Position numbers and translations under genes: made by a program. Below the pieces are notes generated by a model. It did not search any database. It worked only from the letters and a program-made list of their open reading frames with translations, and was not told where the DNA came from. A stretch of 64,000 nucleotides of DNA from Heliocidaris tuberculata (lineage: Eukaryota > Echinodermata > Echinoidea > Camarodonta > Echinometridae), in assembly GCA_025618425.1 (NCBI GenBank), contig CM046842.1, positions 34,787,188 through 34,851,187 of the forward strand, given 5' to 3'. Positions within the stretch are counted from its first letter, which is position 1; each line of letters opens with the position of its first letter. Positions 43,126 to 54,320 of the stretch are shown here, one piece after another.

Positions 43126-44569
43126 AAAAACTTTAATCGAAATTGTTAAACCCCTGATTTATATGTGCAATTTGTCCATCTCTCCTGGAGTTGTCCCTAC
43201 GGCAATAACATTAGCTCGAGTTATTCCTATTTTTAAAAAGGGAGACAATATGATGTTAGGAAATTACCGACCAATATCGTTGTTAACATGTCTATCTAAA
43301 GTTTGGGGAAAATTGTTTTTGTACGTACATCTAAGTTTTTGAATACGCACGAATTATTATACCAGTTGCAGTTTGGGTTTCGTAAAGAACATTGTACTAC
43401 ACATGCATTGTTGACAAGGATTAATAAGATTACTAGTGGGATTGACAGGTATGAACACACTGTTGGTGTTCCTGGACTTCTCCAAGGCTTTCGACACAAT
43501 TAATCATGATATACTACTGTATAAACTCAGTTATTATGGAATCAGAGGAATAGACTTGGAGTGGTTCAGGAACTACCTCCTCAATAGGCAACAATATGTT
43601 TCTATTGCTAACGTCGACTCTAACATAACAAATGTAACCTGCGGTGTCCCACAAGGTTCTATCTTGGGCCCGCTTCTTTTTCTTTTCTATATAAATGATT
43701 TTTGTAAATCCTCAGATGTTTTATCATTTATTCTTTTTGCAGATGACTCTAATATTTCATTTTCCCACAAAGACCCACAAGTTTTGATTGCCACAATCAA
43801 CCAAGAATTAGAACTAGTTTCTGAATGGATTAAAGCCAACAAATTATCACTCAATCTACAAAAGACCTACTACATGGTCTTTAGTAATATCATAAATGAG
43901 CTTCCAGGTAATGTAGTTTTTGATCATACAAATATACAAAGAGTTCTAAGCTATCATGGAAAGATCACATAGATAACATTTGTAAAGTCGTTTCTAGAAA
44001 TATTGGTATAATAAACAAGGTCAAATTTTACTTCCCAACTCGTATACTTTTAAATCTGTGTTCCACACTGATCCTTCCACATTTAAACTATGGTAAAGTA
44101 GCATGGGGCAGTTGTGCCGACTATCAATTAAATAGAGTTTTACTTTTACAGAAAAAAAGCGCTGCGTGTTATATGCCATTCGGATTACCGAACGCGCACA
44201 CCGATGTACTCTTTCATAAACATAACACTAAAGATAAGTGATTTATATAGTTATAATCTTGGAATATTTATGTATAATTCAGATAGAAACGAACTGCCCA
44301 ATGTATTTTATTCAATATTTTCAAAGAATCTCAATATTCATCATTACCCTACTAGGTCTGCCCGGCTTTTTCATTTACCAAGAACGAGAACATTGATTTC
44401 AAATAAAACGTTTATATTTACTGGGTCAAAAACTCTGGAACTCTCTCCCAGATCCAATCAGAAATAAAGCCACACATTTTAGTTTCAGGAGAGGGTTTTA
44501 AAAAACTTTTACTTCAAAAGTACAGTTCATCTATGAGGTTAAAGTCAATCTCGATTCTTTTTTTCTAGT

Positions 44570-44885
44570 GCAGTTTTGTCTTTGTTTTGTCTTGTTTTTC
44601 CTGATTTTTGCTTGTCTTTTTTTTTTCTTTCCCCTTTTTCTTTCTTTCTTTGTCTTGTTTTGTCCTGTTCTGTCTTGTATTATCTTGTCAGTTTCTTGTT
44701 TTACTTGACTTTTGTTTGTCTTTTCCCCCTTCTTTCCCCCCTTTCTTCTCTTTTTCTTTCTTTCTGTGTCGCGTTTCGTCCTGAGTTGTCCTATCCTGGT
44801 TTTACCCTATCATGTCTTCTCCTGTTCTGTCTTGTATTATCTTGTCAGTTTCTTGTCCTCTGAGTCCTGTCTTGTCATTTGTTCT
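44570..44885. repeat. Pyrimidine-rich ~155-bp dimer in LINE C 3' region
   Basis: Two units share TGTCTTGTATTATCTTGTCA with GTTTCTTGT (44667 and 44828) and CTTTCTTTCTNTGTC. The Phe/Leu/Ser-rich plus-strand ORFs are composition artefacts and not membrane proteins. Confidence 0.75.
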
Positions 44886-45269
44886 TTAGTGTACAGCATC
44901 ATGCTATGAAAATTTTCATCGTTATTGATACAGGATTCATGACTATTTAATTATTCGTTCTGAGATATATGCCAATATTTATATATAAATTTATATATTT
45001 ATTTTCAAATATGTATTTCATTTCTAATCTTCCATGTTATAAAAGATAATTATGCTAATGTTATATTTATTCCTGGGAACCTACACAAACAAGCTATGCT
45101 TTCCAGTAGGTTCCTTTTTCATTTCATGATTTTATACTTTGTAAATCATATCTTTTGTATTTGGAAATGAAATGAAATAAAACTTGCATTAATCAATCAA
45201 TCACAGATATTGCTCCCACACATTGACCAACGTATAGAATTTTCAGCTGCCTTTCCCCCTTCATTACCC

Positions 45270-45640
45270 CGGAAGGTTTTTTATTCCAAAAGGTTCGTTA
45301 TTCCAAAAATTATTTTTTCCGAAGGTTTGTTATTCCGAAGGTTTGTTATTTCGTAGATTAGTTTTTCCGAAGGTTTGTTATTCCGAAGGTTTTTTTTATT
45401 CCGTAGATTTGTTATTTCAAAGATTTGTTATTCCGAAGATTTGTTATTCCGAAGATTAGTTTTTCCGAAGGTTTATTATTCTGAAGTTTTGTTATTCCGA
45501 AGATTAGTTTTTCCGAAGGTTTGTTATTCAGTAGGTTATTTTTTTCGACTGTTCATTCATCCGAAGGCTCATTACATTTCCAAATGTTCTCAATTCCGAA
45601 TACTGAATAAGGTTCGTAATTCCATAGATGAATTAAGGTT
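45270..45640. repeat. ~17-bp minisatellite (GTTATTCCGAAGGTTT)
   Basis: About 16-18 tandem copies of TTATTCCGAAGGTTTGT and variants (GAAGATTAGTTTTTC, CGTAGATTTGTT), decaying to the right through 45870. It is just downstream of LINE C. Confidence 0.85.
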
Positions 45641-45894
45641 CCTACCACAGTGAAATAGGTTTCGTAATTCCGAAAATTAAACAGACTTTACCATTGTTTA
45701 CAATGCTGAAAAAATGGGTTCCTATCTTTCATATTTCTTCCAATTACAAATGCTCTTAATTTTGGAAATGGAATGGGGTGCATAATTCCACAGGGCAATA
45801 GGGTTCGTCATTCCGACAATGAAATAGAGTTCATAATGCTGAAACTTTAAAAAGGATTCCTATTTTATCTTTATATTTCCAATTCTATACGCAT

Positions 45895-46165
45895 TCTATT
45901 AATCATACAAGTATACACAAGCGGCTTGTACAGCGCATAACATATTATGAAATAACATCTATATTACAATAAATAGCTTCTATAACTTCTATCAGCTCAC
46001 TGTGTATTCAAGGAAGAAAATTTACCAAGTGCCAACTTCGGTAAACAGTGGCTTAATGTTCCTTCCAAAGGACTTACATGTCAATACAGTGCCTGTGCTT
46101 GAACCTATGACCTTCCCATCCCCAGTTAAGTGTTTAAACCACTTATGACGTCGACACCTCTGTAA
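45895..46165 (-). mobile_element. Degenerate tRNA-derived SINE, minus strand
   Basis: On the minus strand AGAGGTGTCGACG at the head, a GGTTCAAGCACAGG B-box-like segment, then TGTCCTTTGGAAGGAACATT and a TGCGCTG motif before AT-rich sequence. Its layout matches the 60568 family. Confidence 0.5.
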
Positions 46166-46246
46166 TATATATTGCATAATATTATACTGTTCTTCTCTCT
46201 AAAAATTGAAAGATTTTAACAATTATTCATTTGTGTGTTATTTTGT

Positions 46247-46370
46247 AGTCACACCGCCAAACCGACTCCACATCGACTCCATAACGACCGATTCATGGCC
46301 ATTCTAGGGTAGGGTAATTATTGTTTGGTCGGTCTGTTGTCGGTCTGGTGTCGGTCTCGTAGGTGTGACT
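46247..46370. mobile_element. Short inverted-repeat element, 124 bp
   Basis: Ends AGTCACACC and GGTGTGACT, with CCGAC / GTCGG units arranged inverted inside (AAACCGACTCCAC and GTCGGTCTGGTGTCGGTC). Related in motif to 16805-17040. No target duplication seen. Confidence 0.6.
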
Positions 46371-46639
46371 GAGGTATCAACTGGGATTTACTTTCTCAAT
46401 GAGTCATCGGATCGATCATCCAAAGTAAAACACAGCTCAACCAATTTTGAGAGGTACCGTATCCCACAAGATAATTTTGAGTCCTAAAGGTATTTTTGAA
46501 CCGCAATATAAACAACTATTCTTAACAACAACAGACTAAAAAAAAATGATACGTACCATATTGATTCATCAAGCACTCCAGACAACATGTTGGTATACCA
46601 CCGTAAACAACCGTTATAACAAAGTATCACCTCCCTCCA

Positions 46640-47045
46640 GAAAATTGGCGTAGCCAGTTTTTTCAATAAGTTGAGGAGGGGGGGGGGGGGGTGGGCAGCC
46701 CTGGTGATTGTGATGGCAAATCTAAAGCGAAATAGAATTTATGCGTTTCCCAGAGAATTATAAAATTTATTGTGCTGACAAAATCTATACTTTGGTAAAA
46801 GATATAAATTGTTAGCCGATTGTGTCGCATGGGTCGAGCTGTAGAAGGGGCATCGACGTTCTGGGGATGGGGGGGGGGGGATCTTACTCGGTGAATGAAA
46901 TTGAAAAGAACAAAACAATCAAGCGAGGAGGGGCCAATGTAAGGGAGGGTGTCGTATCATCCTCAATTCATGTTTCCTTCCCTTCGCCATTCATGGAGGG
47001 GGACGTACCCCTTACCACCCCCCCCCCCGTAGCTACACCACTGAC
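46640..47045. mobile_element. Degraded hAT-type element
   Basis: The right end complements CAGTGGTGTAGCTACGGGG. The left side has TTGGCGTAGCCAG then G13, and an internal G10 lies at about 46869. No matching 8-bp flank. ORFs are low complexity. Confidence 0.5.
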
Positions 47046-47049
47046 AGTA

Positions 47050-48075
47050 TCCTCTACCACTCTACCATGCTCTACTGAACTACAACAATGCCTAAGCATG
47101 AAAAGCGTTCTTGCACGCTCCTATGATCGACTTTGAGTTGATTAATTAAATAACACGATTGCAACTACTTTCGAAAAGTCAGCTCTAATTTCAATACCCT
47201 TTTGTATATTCCATACAAAACCATATTCGCATGACCTTACGTTATTGTAATTTACGCACAATTCAAAAGGTGATGGGCAGAGCTAATGTAATTGCCTTAT
47301 TAATAATTTAACTAGCGGGACCCGTGGAAATCCACGGGTTCCTTTTTTACATTGCACATTCAACATTTTCACAATCGATGTGTACATTCTTGTGAGTTTA
47401 TTCATTAAAAAAAAAAAAATTGATTAATGAAATTATCAATAAATTGTTCTAAATGGAAACGAAAATGGTTATGAAGACTGAGTAATTTTTGTAGGTAAAT
47501 TTTGTCTTTAATTTCGAGTCCGTCCACATTCACATACAAAGACGATACACAGACATCATTTATAACTGAACAAACATGACACTTTTTTCTTTTTTTTATA
47601 GTTACAAATTTTGTAATAGGATTTCATTTGTAATAGGATTTCAGAGAGAGAGAGGGGGGGGGGGGAGGAGGTGGGTTGGAAAAGGGGGGAGAGATAACAG
47701 GTGGGAAAATTAACAGGAAGTTAGAGAGATGGAAATAAAATAGAGTGTCTATGGATGTGAGAATTGAAACCTTATAAGTGCTAGGAAGTTTTAAATGACT
47801 GAAAGCACCGCGTGCGGATTGGAGATGGATGCACGTAACTGTCAATCTTTTGTTCAAATGGCACACCCTTATATTATTATAAACAAAATCATGTTTATAT
47901 ACACACAGGCATTCACTCAGAGAAACATGCATACACATATTTACAAAAAAATACGTGCGTACTCATGGTCACAATTACTTACCCACATACCCACATACTC
48001 AGTTAAAAATATTGTACATATAATGTTATGTAATGTACATAATTTATGTTAGATATCATTATGACATAAAGGGGA

Positions 48076-48117
<42 letters not shown>

Positions 48118-48258
48118 GGTAGACAGATAGGAAGAGAGAGGAATGGATGTAGAGAATATAAACAACAGAAAGAGAGAGAGAGTGGAATAAAGATAAAAGA
48201 GTTTCTTTTGATGTTAGTGTTTCCATTTAGCTTATTGTTTTATTATTAGAACTTAAAT
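47050..48258. other. No gene; hairpin at 47318-47342 and GA tracts
   Basis: AT-rich. GGACCCGTGGA AA TCCACGGGTTCC forms an 11-bp hairpin with one mismatch followed by T6, a terminator-like shape whose role is unknown. (GA)n and poly(G) occur at 47642-47670 and 48079-48112. Confidence 0.55.
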
Positions 48259-49440
48259 ATAGTTGTAAAATTAATTACTATGGCCTAGTTACGTATATTT
48301 TGTGTATGGAATATTGTCATCATAGAGGTAGCTCATTACTTATTCTATAGCAAGAAATTGGTAGTAGTTATATATTTTCTATAAGTAATCGAGTGAAGAT
48401 TCACCTACACATATTATAATTCTCAAATTCAATCAGACACTTACAAGTCATGTATGAGCAATAGTGCAATACATGCGTTCAATCACATCCTACAATACAC
48501 ATGAGAAGTATTCAAAAAACAGAATTATGAATTTTCCCAATATTGGGCCCCGGGCCCTCCCATCACAAAATCATTGATCCGGCGCTGGCCCCCTCCCTCA
48601 CAAAATCCTGGATCCGCCGTTGGACATGGTGGATGGTGAAGGCAGGCCCTATCATGCCCCTGCCCTCACTCTCCTGCAGCCAGTGGCATAGAAAGGTCCC
48701 AAATACAATGAAAATAAAAATGATTGATGCATTCACATAATCCCGCATCACCCATCCAATCCTACAGCCCTGCTAGTGCTATCTATACTGTGAGTTTATT
48801 TTTCTACAATGGAAAAAAAAAAAAAAAATGAATGATGCATTCACATAGTTGTAAAATTAATTACTATGGCCTAGTTATGTATATTTTGTGAATGGAATAT
48901 TGTTGTCATCATAGAGGTCGCTCATTACTTAGTCTATAGCAAGAAATACAATTTTAGTTAGAAATTGGTAGTAGTTATATATTTTCTATAAGTAATCGAG
49001 TGAAGATTCACCTACACATATCATAATTCTCAAATTCAATCAGACACTTACATGTATGAGCAATACATGCGTTCGATCACATCCTACAATACACATGAAA
49101 AGTATTAAAAACACAGAAGTATGAATTTTCCGAATATTGGCCCCCCTCCCGGCCATCACAAAATCATTGATCCGGCGCTGGCCCCTCCCTCACAAAATCC
49201 TGGATCCGCCGTTGGACATGGTGGATGGTGAAGGCAGGCCCTATCATGCCCCTGCCCTCACTCTCCTGCATCCAGTGGCATAGAAAGGTCCCAAATACAA
49301 TGAAAATAAAAATGATTGATGCATTCACATAATCCCGCATCACCCATCCCATCCGTCACCCCTGCTAGTGCTATCTATGCTGTGAGTTTATTTTTCTACA
49401 ATGGGGGGGGGGGGGGGGGGGGGGAAAGAATGATGCATTC
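48259..49440. repeat. 586-bp tandem duplication with swapped homopolymers
   Basis: 48259-48844 and 48845-49440 are near-identical direct copies (both begin ATAGTTGTAAAATTAATTAC). At the same internal position copy 1 has A16 and copy 2 has G22. Each copy contains hAT-type end sequences such as GATCCGGCGCTGG and TGGATCCGCCGTTGG. No coding. Confidence 0.9.
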
Positions 49441-49731
49441 AAATACCCCCCCCCTCCCTGCCCGCTATATCTACGCCCATGACTTCAATGGAATAACGCT
49501 CCTAGCATAATGTTTGCCCCTCAAACGGATAATATTCATGGAACGATTTTTTTAAAAAAAGAAACAAAGTAGATGTAGAATATACTCAAATAAGATGAAT
49601 CTACCATCGAATAAAAAATGAGTACAGGTGTGTTCGGCCTAACCTTTTTCCAATTTTGAAATCAGAAACGTCGTGAGGCATTTACGGCAGTGCGGGTTTT
49701 AAAATTCAAGTATTGTAGAATCTACTCTGAA

Positions 49732-49991
49732 CATGCGCGTACCAAGGGGGCGTTTTGGGTGTTCAAACACCCCCCCCCCCCCCCCGTTTGGTGTTATTTG
49801 AAGTTAAAACACTCCTTCCTTTAGAATTCCTGATAACATTTTTTTTTTTTTGCTTGACAGAGAATTTTAGAGTAAAAAGACCCCCCCCAAAAAAAAAAAA
49901 AAAAAAAAAAATACTGATAACCATTTTTTTAAATTTTGCTTGTCAGAGAATTAAAAACCACCCCCTTCAAAAAATCCTGGGTACGCCACTG
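49732..49991. mobile_element. hAT-type MITE, 260 bp, degenerate TSD
   Basis: Ends CATGCGCGTACC and complement of CAGTGGCGTACCC. The right flank is CTCTGACA and the left is CTCTGAA, a near-match allowing one indel. The interior has C17 and two modules, GCTTGACAGAGAATTTTAGA and GCTTGTCAGAGAATT, separated by poly-C, poly-A and poly-T. Confidence 0.75.
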
Positions 49992-50074
49992 CTCTGACAT
50001 ACGGTAGGATGAATTCAATGTTAACTGTAGTTTTAAAAAATGGTAAGTATACTATTTTCAATCTTTTTTATATT

Positions 50075-50570
50075 TTTTAATCTTGAAATAAGCAGCGCTC
50101 GGTAAGGTATTTACTGCTAGACTCTTCGCTGGGAGTTCAACCAGCCAAGCCTTACTACAGCTCAGCCTCAGACTGTGGGCGCTGCTGTGACAGATTACCA
50201 GCGTTGTAAAGAAGAATGTCATCATTTTTAAACTAAATACAGATCGAATAGGCAAAAACAGAGCCCACAAATACTATACTCAAACATTTTTTTTTTCTCA
50301 ACAACGTCACTCACATCCAAAGTTAACCTTAAAATCTCGAAATAAACAGCTTTTACTGCAGGTTTCTTCCCCGTAGTTATTTCAAGCAGCCAAGGCTGCA
50401 GTGCATGCTGGTACCGCTCAGAGCAGAGTGCAAAGACGCCGCGACAGAGTCCGGCTAAAAAGAGAAGAATTTCATCAGTTAACTATACAGAGAACATGTT
50501 ATAGAGACAAACAAAGTCTATAAATACAGTTTCTAACATTATTTAGTTCTAAATAATATAACTCACGTCC
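50075..50570. repeat. Strongly diverged ~250-bp direct duplication
   Basis: 50080-50235 and 50330-50485 share the layout AAATCT(T/C)GAAATAA(G/A)CAGC, CAGCCAAG, CAGACTG / CAGAGTG and AAGAGAAGAAT(G/T)TCATCA. On the minus strand each has a plausible acceptor (TTCTCTTTTTAG in the second) and a short frame, but the two frames share little, so coding is not established. Confidence 0.45.
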
Positions 50571-50829
50571 AAATTCATCTGTAGAATGTATGAGTTCGCT
50601 CGGGAATTCGCGGTCATCTCATGTTGAGTGCTGTGCAGTGTATTGTTGTATTGTTTGCCTTGTATAGGGTTGTGTGTATAAGTCGCGTCGCACTGAGCTT
50701 GCATTGAGATTGCACCGCAGTCTGGTGGGTGCTACTCCTACATGGTATACTAATCACAAAGCGGACTATGACACAAATCCTACGTACATACCACGGACCT
50801 CTACTGAACATACCCATGGCATAATTATT

Positions 50830-51175
50830 TTCTTACGTGGGTTCCCCCGGTGAGAGATACAGAGTCTGCACTACGTACCGTTCGCCGGACGCACGCGCAA
50901 TCGTCGTCTGATTCGGTCGACGGCGAGGCAAAGCACGCGGGCCAATGGGGTTTGGTCGTTCAGGAGATCGCTCACCTGCTGCCAACGCGACGTCGTCGTG
51001 CAACGCGAAGGGGGCGACAACCATGCGGACGGCCAGGCCGACCGGTCAGGACGGAAGGCGGCTCGCGGCAGGGCAGCGGGAAAAAATTCTATAGGGTCCA
51101 ACGGACCCCCTCCTGCAGCGCGTGCAAAGTCAATCGGGGCGGGCGCGGGACCTCCCGCGTCGCCTTAGCGTATTA
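50830..51175. other. GC-rich, CpG-dense island
   Basis: About 345 bp rich in CG dinucleotides (GTTCGCCGGACGCACGCGCA, CGCGACGTCGTCGTGCAACG), against an AT-rich surround. It could be a promoter-associated CpG island or an inserted GC-rich element. The 108-codon plus-strand ORF is Arg/Gly/Ser-rich and has no recognisable domain. It has no TIRs that I could find. Confidence 0.5.
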
Positions 51176-51247
51176 ATTATTATAGATTTGATTTTTCGAA
51201 ATTCTTTGTGATTGTGTTAATTCTTTTTTCTTCTAATAACAAAGGGG

Positions 51248-51550
51248 CAGGGACGTCGATCCTCCCCCAATAAACCCGGAGGTGTAAAATAGAATAAGGA
51301 AAAGTGATGCAAAACTCGGAAATGAAACCTTCCAAACAATGAAATACAAAAGGTATTACACGATCAGACTTCAATTTAGCCGTGCTAATTTTTCCCTGCT
51401 TCATGTAACCGTGGACAAGCTGGTAACTGAGAGGCGTTAAAAAAATCATGAAGGATACTATATATACCTTCATTTGAAATGACGCCATTAAAAAACGTCC
51501 CCCCCCCCCAATCCAAAAAAAAAACAAAACAAAACGGATCGACGCCCCTG
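51248..51550. mobile_element. hAT-type element, 303 bp, no clear TSD
   Basis: Ends CAGGGACGTCGATCC and complement of CAGGGGCGTCGATCC, with a C9 run near the right end. The interior shares about 110 bp (inverted) with 37790-37917. Flanks CAAAGGGG and CTAATTGG do not match, so the left edge may be rearranged. Confidence 0.65.
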
Positions 51551-51578
51551 CTAATTGGTTGATTAATAATCACCTTAC

Positions 51579-51770
51579 CGTCCCCCCAAAGAGTCGCTCA
51601 TTGTGTTTTGGCGTGTTCATATAGCGCGTCACCATCTTGTCGGGGTCCATTAGAAGGCCCGATAAGCACTTTGCATAATTCATGAGCGTAAATGCATGAT
51701 TCATTTTGTAAGATGCTCCCCGAGAGTAACATTTGTTTCTACGCGGTATGAAACACATTACGCGCATCAT
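51579..51770 (-). CDS. Candidate first coding exon, 64 codons
   Basis: Opens MMRVMCFIPRRNKCYSRGAS and ends NERLFGGT at a strong GTAAGG donor (phase 0). The codons look ordinary rather than repeat-derived and there is no low-complexity run. The start ATG is preceded by GCTCTAAG. I do not recognise the protein. It has three Cys, is basic, and has no signal peptide. Support is only an open frame plus a donor. Confidence 0.3.
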
Positions 51771-52403
51771 CTTAGAGCATGCGCAGTAAGAAAGGTCAAA
51801 TTCAGTAATATATGCATTTATTGAAATGTATTCATCGCTTCAACGTACGGATTCGGCGAATCAGCGTCGGTAATTTCTAATTGTGGCAGACGGCGCTCGG
51901 TCAATGCACTTTAATTGTAATCGATCTCCAAATCAAAATATATCGCTTTGCAAATTTGTAAACAAGTAAATAAAGCTAAAAATGTAACCGGACAAGATCG
52001 AATCAAATCTAATCATGGATACAGATAATGTAAAAATAAATGTAAAGTACTTGACACGTCACCAGGCATAAGTCTCTTATGTTGTTGATATACTTAATAC
52101 CGGTGAATATATTTATTCGATATGCATAAAAGATAATGATAAATAAATAAATTAATGATACAAATATGTATAATTGAAAAAAATAAATAAATAAAACCTC
52201 TTGAAGTGTAGGATTTTTTTCGTGGATGGTTTTCATAACAGAAAGGATAATCTCCATGGGTGAGGGAATTGGGTCCTTTAGTCAATTGAGGTTTTTTTTC
52301 TTTAACTTTTTAGTAAGTCTTAATGTAAATGATTTTTTTTTCTTTAATAATATAAGTGTACCTTTGTTCTTGTTTGGAAGGGATTTTTAAATCCACTAAA
52401 TTT

Positions 52404-52470
52404 GAAGTGACGAGCTATCGGAAGTCCTTTTGACGAGCTATCGGAAGTCCTTCCGATAGCTCGTCACTTC
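52404..52470. repeat. 21-bp perfect inverted repeat with alternative arm
   Basis: GAAGTGACGAGCTATCGGAAG (52404-52424) pairs perfectly with 52450-52470. The 25-bp loop carries a second direct copy of GACGAGCTATCGGAAG, so two mutually exclusive hairpins are possible. Confidence 0.85.
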
Positions 52471-52829
52471 AACCTTCCCGGACACACCACGGACAATTTC
52501 AAAGTCTGCGGGGCATTCAAGTGCACAGGAGATGATACAGACAGGAAGAAACAAGAAGAGAAAATCATCTCCCAACTTGGAACATTACATCCGTCTAGTT
52601 TAAACGTTACCTTCCGTTCATTTCAGAGTACATAGAACTTTGTTCTACTTTTTTCTTTCTTTCTTTCTTTCTTCTCTCCTCGTTTTCTTTTTTCTTTTTC
52701 ATTTTCTGCTGCTCTCATTTTTCTCCTTTCTTCTTACTTCTCTCTCTCTCTCTCTCTCTATCTTGACGTGTTAATTTACGTCCCTTCTCTTTTCTTTTCA
52801 TTTTCTTTTCTTTTTTTTTACCTTCCCTC

Positions 52830-53237
52830 TGCTTCTTTATGACGTTTAATACGTCATCTTCCCTCTCTTCTGTCTTACCTTGGTCACGTTAGTATCCTTG
52901 GAGCTCTTTGCACTTCCTTTTTTTCTTTATGACGTTTTTTTACGTCATCCCCCCCTTCTCTCTCTCTCTCTCTCTCTTCTCTCTTTTAACTTTCTTGCCA
53001 TGGTTGCGTCAGTATCCATGTTTTTGTACGCTTTTACGCTTCTCGCTCTCTTGTTTTGTTTTGTTTTCTTTTCTTTATGACGTTTTATTACGTCATTCTC
53101 TCTCTCTCTCTCTCCTCCCTCAGCTTTTCTCTACCATGGTTGCGCTAGTATCCATGGTTTTGTGCGCCTTCACGCTTCTCCCTCTCTTGTTTTCTTTTGT
53201 TTTCTTTTGTTTTCTTTTATTTATGTCGTTTTATTAC

Positions 53238-53277
<40 letters not shown>

Positions 53278-53350
53278 CCTCAGCCTTCTTTACCATGGTT
53301 GCGCTAGTATCCATGGAGCTTTTTGCATTTTTGCGCTTCAAGCTCTTTTG
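52830..53350. repeat. ~135-150-bp tandem array, ~4 units
   Basis: Each unit has TATGACGTTT(T)ATTACGTCAT, a (CT)n run, then CCATGGTTGCG(C/T)(T/C)AGTATCCATGG and GC(C/T)TT(C/T)ACGCTTCTC. Positions of the ACGTC core are about 52840, 52930, 53078 and 53223. Hydrophobic ORFs (MVALVSM...) read through it and are not genes. Confidence 0.8.
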
Positions 53351-53378
53351 TTGATACTTAATAAATTTTCATCATTTC

Positions 53379-53401
53379 CTGATGAAGGCCTATGGCCGAA
53401 A
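53379..53401 (+). ncRNA. Hammerhead-like core (CTGATGA - stem - GAAA)
   Basis: CTGATGA (53379-53385) is followed by GGCC TAT GGCC, a 4-bp stem, and GAAA: the conserved core and stem II of a hammerhead ribozyme. A stem I could not be found from the flanks and stem III would be a weak A/T pairing. A similar TCCTGATGAAG string occurs on the minus strand near 59860. Penelope-like elements carry hammerheads at their ends, but the family here is unproven. Confidence 0.3.
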
Positions 53402-53452
53402 ATTTGAAAACTTTTCAGTCTCACGGAATCTTTTATTTACTTGTCTTCTACA

Positions 53453-53453
<1 letters not shown>

Positions 53454-53503
<50 letters not shown>

Positions 53504-53525
53504 GTATATATATGCATATATATAA
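53454..53525. repeat. (TA)n microsatellite
   Basis: About 35 TA repeats with CG and GC interruptions near 53503 and 53513. Confidence 0.95.
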
Positions 53526-54059
53526 GTGCAGCTGTAAATATTATAAATATAATCTTTTGTTATTGGTAAAAAAATACAATCATATCATATTATATCATAT
53601 CATATCAAATCATCATTTGTAACACAACTTTAAGATCTTTACCATTCTAGCTTTCCCACTTCCTTTTCGATATATAAGCCATATTTGGACGAAACCATCC
53701 TCTCGATCGCAAAAAGGGCCTGCGAAAAGTGGCTTGTTTGCTGAACTAGATGAACTGCTCGAAGCTTAGATGTTTAGCCCATCCCAAAATAAGGTCTAGA
53801 TACGCCACTTCATATTAAAGCAAACATGCAGGGTGAATTTACTTTCTTTTTTTGTGTAACTCATCTCTATCTCTGTCTCCGTCAAGAGTTTTACGACACC
53901 TTCTCCAGCGCCGACTGCTGCGCAGTGTTTTCCTACACTAATTGAATTCCTAATTTGAACCTTGGGCCAAAATAATACAATAAGTGACCTAACCATGACC
54001 GAAAACCTAACATAAAACCCAAATGCATCCCTAGCCATAACAATATATCTTCTCTAGCC

Positions 54060-54320
54060 ACATCTCCCCCCCCCCTCCCTCTTCCCCTCTCCCTTTCCCT
54101 CTCTCTCCCTCTCTCTCTGTCTCTCTCCCTCGTATGTTTTCATCACTCTCCCAATCTCTTAGTCCTAGTGTCTATCTGTCGGAACTTCCCCTCCAATCTC
54201 CCCCCCCCCCCCCCTCTCTCTCTCTCCCTCTTTCTGTCTGCATCATTCTCTCTTACATTTTCTCTCGTCATTCACCCTCTATCTCTCCCTCTGCTCTCCT
54301 TTTCATCATTCTCCCTCTCC
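54060..54320. repeat. CT-rich low-complexity tract
   Basis: C and CT runs such as TCTCTCTCCCTC and C15. The Ser/Leu/Pro ORFs are artefacts. The surrounding 53.6-55.1 kb is AT-rich with no gene seen. Confidence 0.85.

Larger units (their letters stand above)
39270..44470 (+). pseudogene. LINE C ORF2 (endonuclease-RT), multiply interrupted
   Basis: The endonuclease motifs are MFHCNICSANKN, VIGLSETWS, KAGGGVGLFIS, VIYRPPNS, LLGDYHVNLL and LSDHFPIFS. A TAA at 39636-39638 is the only stop before the hAT insertion. After the insertion the frame runs SIHNVSEAFDSF, then shifts near 42280 and carries WITPGILRSI. The RT has [46 protein letters not shown] and [10 protein letters not shown], with shifts near 42600, 43310 and 43970. 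The catalytic FADD box is intact, but the gene is dead. Confidence 0.87.
39270..45200 (+). mobile_element. LINE C, split by a 2-kb hAT element
   Basis: Endonuclease (39270-40183), then the hAT element (40184-42238), then linker, reverse transcriptase and 3' part (42247-44470), and a pyrimidine-rich 3' region ending in GAAATGAAATGAAATAAAAC near 45190. It is related to LINE A in the C-terminal region (SDLYSYNLGIFMY, NIHHYPTRSA). Several stops and frameshifts show it is old. A second, foreign LINE tail lies at about 42885-43125. Confidence 0.85.

Noticed and set aside
45375..45653. 92-codon plus-strand frame with repeated RRF/SE motifs
   Set aside because: It is the translation of a 17-bp minisatellite.
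46484..46666. Minus-strand frame ending near a GTACGT donor
   Set aside because: No good acceptor, two frames equally open, and no recognisable domain.
50850..51176. 108-codon Arg/Gly-rich plus-strand frame
   Set aside because: Open because of high GC content; no start context, domain or splice support, and overlapping frames are open too.
52908..53354. 148-codon hydrophobic plus-strand frame that looks like a membrane protein
   Set aside because: Tandem CT-rich units create the hydrophobic pattern, with no conservation between units at protein level.
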